From: Propionivibrio sp.
GTDB taxonomy: Bacteria > Pseudomonadota > Gammaproteobacteria > Burkholderiales > Rhodocyclaceae
Length of the DNA stretch: 8,031 bases
Direction of reading: 5' to 3'
Assembly: GCA_003249625.1 (NCBI GenBank)
Contig: QKII01000178.1
Location: forward strand, 1-8,031
Part shown: positions 6,717 through 8,031 of the stretch, piece after piece
How the letters are laid out: the number at the start of each line of letters is the position of its first letter
How positions within the stretch are numbered: position 1 is the first letter of the stretch
Translations under genes and position numbers: made by a program
The notes under the pieces: generated by a model
Seen by the model: the letters and a program-made list of their open reading frames with translations, nothing else
The model's database searches: none
What the model was told of the DNA's origin: nothing

Positions 6717-7489
6717 CACATCTCCTTAAGCCAACCCAAACCGTCTTCGGTGCGGCCGCGTGGCTTGTATTCGCAGCCAACCCAGCCATCGTAGCCCATT
6801 TCGTCGAGCAATTTAAAGATGTGGCTATAGTTGATCTCGCCCTGATCCGGCTCGTTGCGGGTCGGGACGCTGGCGATCTGCACGTGTCCAACGCCGGCGA
6901 AGTTGTTCTTGAACGTCATCGTCAGGTCACCCTCGACGATCTGGCAGTGGTAGAAGTCCATCTGCACCTTGAGGTTCGGCAGGCCGATCTCCTTGCAGAT
7001 CTCGTGCCCTTCCCCTTGGGTGTTGAGGAAATAGCCGGGCATGTCGCGCGGATTGATCGGCTCGATTACCAGCATGCGCCCGTGCTTGGCCAATTCCTGA
7101 GCGGCGTAGCGGACGTTCTCGACGTAGGTTGCGCGATGCTTGGCGCGATCGGCACCGGCAGGGAACAGGCCAGCCATGCAGTGGACTTTCGGCGTCCCCA
7201 TCGCCAAGGCGAATTCGATGGCCTTGGCCACGCCCTCACGGAATTCCTGCTCACGTCCCGGCAACGAGGCGATGCCGCGCTCGCCTGCCGCCCAGTTACC
7301 CGGCGGCAGGTTGAACAGCGCGCTTTCAAGATTGTTTTCCTTCAGCCAGCCGGCAACCTCGGCCGGCGTGTAGTCGTACGGAAAGAGGAATTCGACGGCC
7401 TTGAAACCGGCCTTGGCAGCAGCGGCGAAGCGCTCGGGGAACGGCACTTCGTTAAACATCATCGACAAATTGGCGGCAAACTTCGGCAT
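6716..7489 (-). CDS. otnI: 2-oxo-tetronate isomerase (hydroxypyruvate isomerase family)
   Basis: A 257-residue TIM-barrel protein of the hydroxypyruvate isomerase family (COG3622 type). OtnI converts 2-oxo-tetronate, the DenD product, to 3-oxo-tetronate, which OtnK then phosphorylates. All four residues expected for the metal site and catalysis are present at the classical positions: E143 (LVIEPIN), D178 (VQMDFYHCQ), Q204 (GHVQIAS) and E240 (VGCEYKP). The N-terminus [12 protein letters not shown] is standard, as is the length. An AAAGGA ribosome site lies 5 bases upstream of ATG 7489. The gene follows otnC after 15 bases and overlaps denD, so the three are one operon. Plain hydroxypyruvate isomerase (Hyi) is the close alternative by sequence, but the otnC and denD neighbours favour OtnI. 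Confidence 0.9.
   Translation of the reverse strand: MPKFAANLSMMFNEVPFPERFAAAAKAGFKAVEFLFPYDYTPAEVAGWLKENNLESALFNLPPGNWAAGERGIASLPGREQEFREGVAKAIEFALAMGTPKVHCMAGLFPAGADRAKHRATYVENVRYAAQELAKHGRMLVIEPINPRDMPGYFLNTQGEGHEICKEIGLPNLKVQMDFYHCQIVEGDLTMTFKNNFAGVGHVQIASVPTRNEPDQGEINYSHIFKLLDEMGYDGWVGCEYKPRGRTEDGLGWLKEM
6722..6727 (-). promoter_or_regulatory. Ribosome binding site of denD
   Basis: AAGGAG on the minus strand lies inside the last codons of otnI and is spaced 5 bases from ATG 6716. It favours that ATG over the adjacent GTG at 6719. Confidence 0.75.
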
Positions 7490-7494
7490 GACAG

Positions 7495-7500
7495 TCCTTT
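7495..7500 (-). promoter_or_regulatory. Ribosome binding site of otnI
   Basis: AAAGGA on the minus strand, 5 bases before ATG 7489, lies in the 15-base gap after the otnC stop codon. Confidence 0.7.
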
Positions 7501-7504
7501 CAGT

Positions 7505-8031
7505 TCAGATATCCAGTTTGAATGCGACTTTAAGTTCCTCGATCTGCTCGGCGTTCAGGCAGTTGGTTTTCGCGTTCTGCAGGAGCAGGAAAATCTTGGC
7601 GGTTTCTTCCAGTTCCTCGGTGGCATAGATCGCTCCTTCGAGGTCAGGCCCGGAAACGACCGGGCCGTGGTTGGCCAGCAACACCGCGCTGTGCTTCGGT
7701 GCCAGCGTCTTGATCACGTCACCAAGCGCCTTGTCGCCGGGACGGTGATACGGAACCAGCGGCAGTCGGCCGATTTTCATGATGAAATACGGGGTCAGCG
7801 GCGGAATGCAGTTCTCGGGGTCGAGACCGCACATGCAGGAGACAGCAGCCGAGTGGGTCGAGTGCAGGTGAACGATGGCCCCGGCCTTCGGGCGCATTTC
7901 GTACATGCCGCGGTGCAGGAAGGCTTCCTTCGAAGGTTGATCGCCGGCCTGCACGTTGCCATCCCAGTCGAGCTTGGAGATGCGCGCCGGGTCGAGTTCG
8001 CCAAGACAGGAATTGGTAGGGGTAAGCAGCC
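7505..8031 (-). CDS. otnC: 3-oxo-tetronate 4-phosphate decarboxylase, C-terminal part
   Basis: The last 174 codons of a class II aldolase/adducin-family enzyme whose start lies past the right edge; roughly 35-40 residues are probably missing, judged from the usual family length. OtnC decarboxylates 3-oxo-tetronate 4-phosphate to dihydroxyacetone phosphate and CO2. The fragment opens with LLTPTNSCLGELDPARIS, a phosphate-site and Asn-containing block typical of this subgroup. It continues with PSKEAFLHRGMY (the Glu is the expected catalytic or metal-near residue), then HLHSTHS with zinc-binding histidines, and ANHGPV with the third His. A GTG at 7954 lies inside the conserved core and is not the start. 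It is upstream of otnI and denD in the same operon. Fuculose- or ribulose-phosphate aldolase is the broader-family alternative, but the neighbours and the opening block make OtnC much the better call. Confidence 0.9.
   Translation of the reverse strand, partial: LLTPTNSCLGELDPARISKLDWDGNVQAGDQPSKEAFLHRGMYEMRPKAGAIVHLHSTHSAAVSCMCGLDPENCIPPLTPYFIMKIGRLPLVPYHRPGDKALGDVIKTLAPKHSAVLLANHGPVVSGPDLEGAIYATEELEETAKIFLLLQNAKTNCLNAEQIEELKVAFKLDI

Noticed and set aside
1..8031. Search for CRISPR arrays, tRNAs, insertion sequences, phage or toxin-antitoxin genes
   Set aside because: No direct-repeat array, tRNA-like fold, transposase motif or terminal repeat was seen by reading; nearly all bases are accounted for by metabolic and envelope genes.

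Overview
The window looks like chromosomal DNA of a GC-rich Gram-negative bacterium, most likely a proteobacterium. Two N-terminal lipobox signals, an AmiD-type periplasmic peptidoglycan amidase and tightly packed operons support this. A betaproteobacterium is my best guess, but that is an inference from overall style and no marker gene proves it. Coding density is very high: the longest stretch without a gene is 163 bases (5579-5741).

Layout. (1) 1-402, minus: the first 134 residues of a lipoprotein 5'-nucleotidase/metallophosphoesterase running off the left edge. (2) 403-464: a short divergent promoter region. (3) 465-3367, plus: a two-gene operon that I read as D-apiose dehydrogenase (apsD, Gfo/Idh/MocA family) and D-apionate lactonase (apnL). 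Together they would oxidise the branched plant-wall sugar D-apiose to D-apionate. (4) 3390-5578, minus, convergent with apnL: a 471-residue soluble protein of unknown function whose stop codon overlaps the start of a lipoprotein N-acetylmuramoyl-L-alanine amidase (AmiD-like). (5) 5676-5717: a clear rho-independent terminator closing the next operon. (6) 5742-8031, minus: otnC (partial at the right edge), otnI and denD in transcription order. These are the decarboxylase, isomerase and dehydrogenase of the D-erythronate (four-carbon acid sugar) pathway that ends in dihydroxyacetone phosphate.

How it works together. Two sugar-acid catabolic modules, apiose oxidation and tetronate degradation, flank a cell-wall recycling pair. 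The steps after D-apionate, the tetronate kinase OtnK, transporters and regulators are not in view, so both pathways are incomplete here. Nothing in the window resembles a mobile element, CRISPR array, RNA gene or defence system. The points most worth a second look are the pairing of the apiose and tetronate modules, a Tyr-to-Phe change at the expected catalytic tyrosine of DenD, and the unknown 471-residue protein coupled to the amidase.
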